A model generated the notes under the pieces. It had not been told where the DNA came from and searched no databases. It worked only from the letters and a program-made list of their open reading frames with translations. A stretch of DNA of 14,345 bases from assembly GCA_023145125.1 (NCBI GenBank), contig JAGLEK010000617.1, positions 1 to 14,345 on the forward strand, read 5' to 3'. Shown in pieces: positions 12,039 to 14,345 of this stretch. This DNA is from Bacteroidales bacterium. Lineage in GTDB: Bacteria; Bacteroidota; Bacteroidia; Bacteroidales; B18-G4. Each line of letters starts with the position of its first letter. Positions within the stretch are counted from its first letter, which is position 1. A program made the position numbers and the translations under genes.

Positions 12039-14345
12039 TCAATGAGCCTCCAGCCAGTTGTCACCCGTATTCATATCTATCACTACCGGGACGGACATTG
12101 GAATGGCTGAACACATTTTTTCCTCAACCAATTTCCTCAACAGATCCAGCTCATTTTTATGTGCATCAAAAACAAGTTCATCATGAACCTGCAGGAGCAT
12201 TTTTGAGTTCATTCCTTCCCGGCGGATCGATTCATGAATATTGATCATGGCGATCTTGATCATATCGGCAGAAGATCCCTGTACAGGTGCATTTATTGCA
12301 TTCCGTTCTGCATATCCCCGAACTGTGGCATTGGACGAATTAATATCACGCAAGTATCTTCTCCGGCCCATCATGGTTTCAACATAGCCATGTTTCCTGG
12401 CAAAATCTATCGTATGATCCATATACGACTTAACCCCCGGATATTTAGCAAAATACTGAGCGATAATATCTGCAGCTTCCTTTCTGGGGATGTTGAGCCT
12501 TTCCGAAAGGCCATAAGGTGAGATTCCATAAACAATACCAAAATTCACGGTCTTGGCACTTCTGCGCATGTCAGCAGTAACTGAATCAGTCGAAACCCCG
12601 AATATTCTTGCAGCAGTTGCAGTATGCACATCCTGGCCACTTACAAAAGTTTCGATCAGGTTTGCATCTTCACTGAGTTCGGCAATGATTCGCAGTTCTA
12701 TCTGTGAATAGTCAGCAGCAAGCAGGGTATAATCATTGTTTCTCGGAACAAATGCTTTTCTGATCTCCCTGCCTTTCGGTGTGCGAATAGGAATATTTTG
12801 AAGATTTGGATTATTTGAACTCAGTCGTCCTGTGGCAGCAACTGCCTGATTATACGAAGTATGTATCCGGCGATCGCGCTGATTGATCAGCCTGGGCAAG
12901 GCATCCACATATGTTGATTTCAGCTTGGTCAGTGAGCGATAGTCAAGGATCTTATCAATGATGGGATGCTTTTCGGCGAGCCTGAGCAAGACATCCTCAC
13001 CTGTAGAATACTGCCTGGTTTTTGTCAACTTTGGCTTGTCAGTAACCTTTAGCTTTTCGAAAAGGACTTCTCCCAGTTGTTTTGGGGAAGCAATATTGAA
13101 CTCAACTCCGGCAAGTTCTTTTATTTCAGCATCCAGCCTGCTAATACCCTCCTGCAACTCAGAAGAAAACTCTTTCAGGGCTTCGGTTTCCAGTTTTATG
13201 CCTTCTGCTTCCATGGATACAAGCACCGGTACGAGGGGCATTTCAATCCTGGCAAACAGATCCATCGTGCCCGACTCTTTCAGCATAGGCTCAAATACTT
13301 CTTTCAATTGCAAGGTAACATCGGCGTCTTCGCAGGCATAATCCTTCAGCAAGGCCGGAATTACCGTACGTAAACTTCGCTGGTTCTTACCTTTCTTCCC
13401 GATAAGGCTTTCTATGGGAACAGGCCTGTACCGGAGGTATGTTTCGGCCAAAAAGTCCATATTGTGACGTAGATCGGGCTCAATAAGATAATGAGCGATC
13501 ATGGTATCGAACAGCTTACCCCTGACCTCAACGTCATACCACTTCAGCACCGACATATCGAACTTCAGGTTCTGGCCCGTTTTGCCTATCCGGTCATTCT
13601 CAAACAATACCTTGAATTCCGAAAGCAGCTCTAGTGCTTCCTGATAGTTTTCGGGTACAGGTACAAACCATGCTTCACCCTTTTCTATCGAAAATGACAT
13701 CCCTACGAGTTCGGTATCATTGGCATTCAGGCCGGTAGTCTCTGTGTCAAAACAGAATGATCCTGCCTCCGTCAGTTTTTGGATCAGCTTAAGGCGGCTG
13801 TTTCTGTTTTCAACAAGGATATAGTTATGGTCTGCCTCATTAATATCAAGCAGATTTTCCTGAGGCACCTCCACGCCTGCACTGCTAAAAAGGTCACCGT
13901 TATCAGATCTTTCCTCAGAGGATATTTCTTCAGTGCTTTCTTCGGTTGCAGGCTTAAAAATTCTTTGCGCAAATGCTCTGAACTCAAGTTCGGCAAAGAG
14001 CTCTACCAGGGCTTCTTTATCCGGGTCCCCATATTGCAGTGCATCGATATCAAGTTCGATAGGAACATCTAGTATGATGGTAGCCAGATGTTTAGACATT
14101 ATGGCCTGATCAGAGAAATTCTCCACATTTTCCTTGAGTTTGCCTTTAAGCTTCTCAGTATTCAACAGCAGGTTCTCTACGCTTCCAAACTCGGCGATCA
14201 GTTTTGAGGCTGTTTTCTCACCAACACCCGGCACCCCGGGGATATTATCAGAAGCATCTCCCCATAAGCCCAGGATGTCGATAAGCTGTTCCGGCTCCTG
14301 TATCTTATACTTTAAACAGATCTCATCAACCCCGAGTATTTCAGG
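12039..14345 (-). CDS. polA: DNA polymerase I, N-terminus beyond the window
   Basis: 768 residues are visible; the frame is open to the window edge, so the gene is cut at its 5' end and roughly 150-180 residues are missing. The visible start (LWGDASDNIPGVPGVGEKTA, near residues 27-46 of the fragment) is the helix-hairpin-helix end of the 5'-3' exonuclease domain. The 3'-5' proofreading domain keeps its metal ligands: DTETTGL (Asp200, Glu202 of the fragment), NLKFD (Asp263) and YACEDAD (Asp340). The polymerase domain has motif A DYSQIELR (Asp545), motif B RRSAKTVNFGIVYG (Lys598, Phe602, Tyr606) and motif C VHDELVFD (His721, Asp722, Glu723). All three activities are therefore expected for the whole protein, in replication primer removal and repair. 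The GTG at 14234 is not the real start, because the conserved GDASDNIPG precedes it. An acidic Ser/Glu linker separates the nuclease domains. Confidence 0.98.
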   Translation of the reverse strand, partial: PEILGVDEICLKYKIQEPEQLIDILGLWGDASDNIPGVPGVGEKTASKLIAEFGSVENLLLNTEKLKGKLKENVENFSDQAIMSKHLATIILDVPIELDIDALQYGDPDKEALVELFAELEFRAFAQRIFKPATEESTEEISSEERSDNGDLFSSAGVEVPQENLLDINEADHNYILVENRNSRLKLIQKLTEAGSFCFDTETTGLNANDTELVGMSFSIEKGEAWFVPVPENYQEALELLSEFKVLFENDRIGKTGQNLKFDMSVLKWYDVEVRGKLFDTMIAHYLIEPDLRHNMDFLAETYLRYRPVPIESLIGKKGKNQRSLRTVIPALLKDYACEDADVTLQLKEVFEPMLKESGTMDLFARIEMPLVPVLVSMEAEGIKLETEALKEFSSELQEGISRLDAEIKELAGVEFNIASPKQLGEVLFEKLKVTDKPKLTKTRQYSTGEDVLLRLAEKHPIIDKILDYRSLTKLKSTYVDALPRLINQRDRRIHTSYNQAVAATGRLSSNNPNLQNIPIRTPKGREIRKAFVPRNNDYTLLAADYSQIELRIIAELSEDANLIETFVSGQDVHTATAARIFGVSTDSVTADMRRSAKTVNFGIVYGISPYGLSERLNIPRKEAADIIAQYFAKYPGVKSYMDHTIDFARKHGYVETMMGRRRYLRDINSSNATVRGYAERNAINAPVQGSSADMIKIAMINIHESIRREGMNSKMLLQVHDELVFDAHKNELDLLRKLVEEKMCSAIPMSVPVVIDMNTGDNWLEAH

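Noticed and set aside
14232..14234. GTG as the real start of polA
   Set aside because: The conserved PolA sequence GDASDNIPGV continues upstream in frame to the window edge, so the gene is truncated by the window.

Overview
The window looks like a chromosomal segment of a member of the phylum Bacteroidota. The evidence is a TonB-dependent receptor with an N-terminal carboxypeptidase-regulatory-like domain, a lipoprotein with an acidic stretch after the lipidated Cys, a TonB with a polyproline and acidic linker, AT-rich intergenic DNA without clear Shine-Dalgarno sites, and several matches to the Bacteroidota -7 promoter box TAnnTTTG. Nothing fixes the family or genus. No tRNA, rRNA, CRISPR array, insertion sequence or phage gene is visible.

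Layout. (1) 20-1822, minus: a response regulator followed by a sensor histidine kinase, a PhoB/PhoR-type pair. (2) 1997-6182, plus, divergent from the pair: an Asp/Gly-rich lipoprotein of probable beta-helix fold and a TonB-dependent receptor, very likely one operon for surface binding and import of an unidentified nutrient. (3) 6242-6700, plus: a small secreted protein with five exact 24-residue MORN-type repeats. It meets end to end, 2 bp apart, a small secreted carboxypeptidase-regulatory-like protein on the minus strand (6703-7059). (4) 7060-7397: a divergent intergenic region with a 7-bp tandem repeat array. (5) 7398-8927, plus: gcvH, a VanZ-like membrane protein and a TonB energy transducer, ending at a strong bidirectional terminator. 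(6) 9003-11726, minus: adenosylcobalamin-dependent ribonucleotide reductase. (7) 11727-12038: AT-rich intergenic DNA with a 110-bp element bounded by perfect 15-bp inverted repeats. (8) 12039-14345, minus: DNA polymerase I, whose N-terminus lies beyond the window.

The most interesting signal is regulatory. The probable promoters of the two-component operon, of the lipoprotein/receptor operon and of the small carboxypeptidase-like gene lack a clear -33 box. Each instead has TTAAC-like hexamers repeated at 11-bp spacing, ending 19-20 bp upstream of a -7 box. This is the kind of site OmpR/PhoB-family regulators bind, so the window may hold an autoregulated two-component regulon controlling a receptor system and an orphan secreted domain related to the receptor's own N-terminal domain. 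A weaker version lies before the ribonucleotide reductase gene. TTAA is common in AT-rich DNA, so this is a hypothesis.
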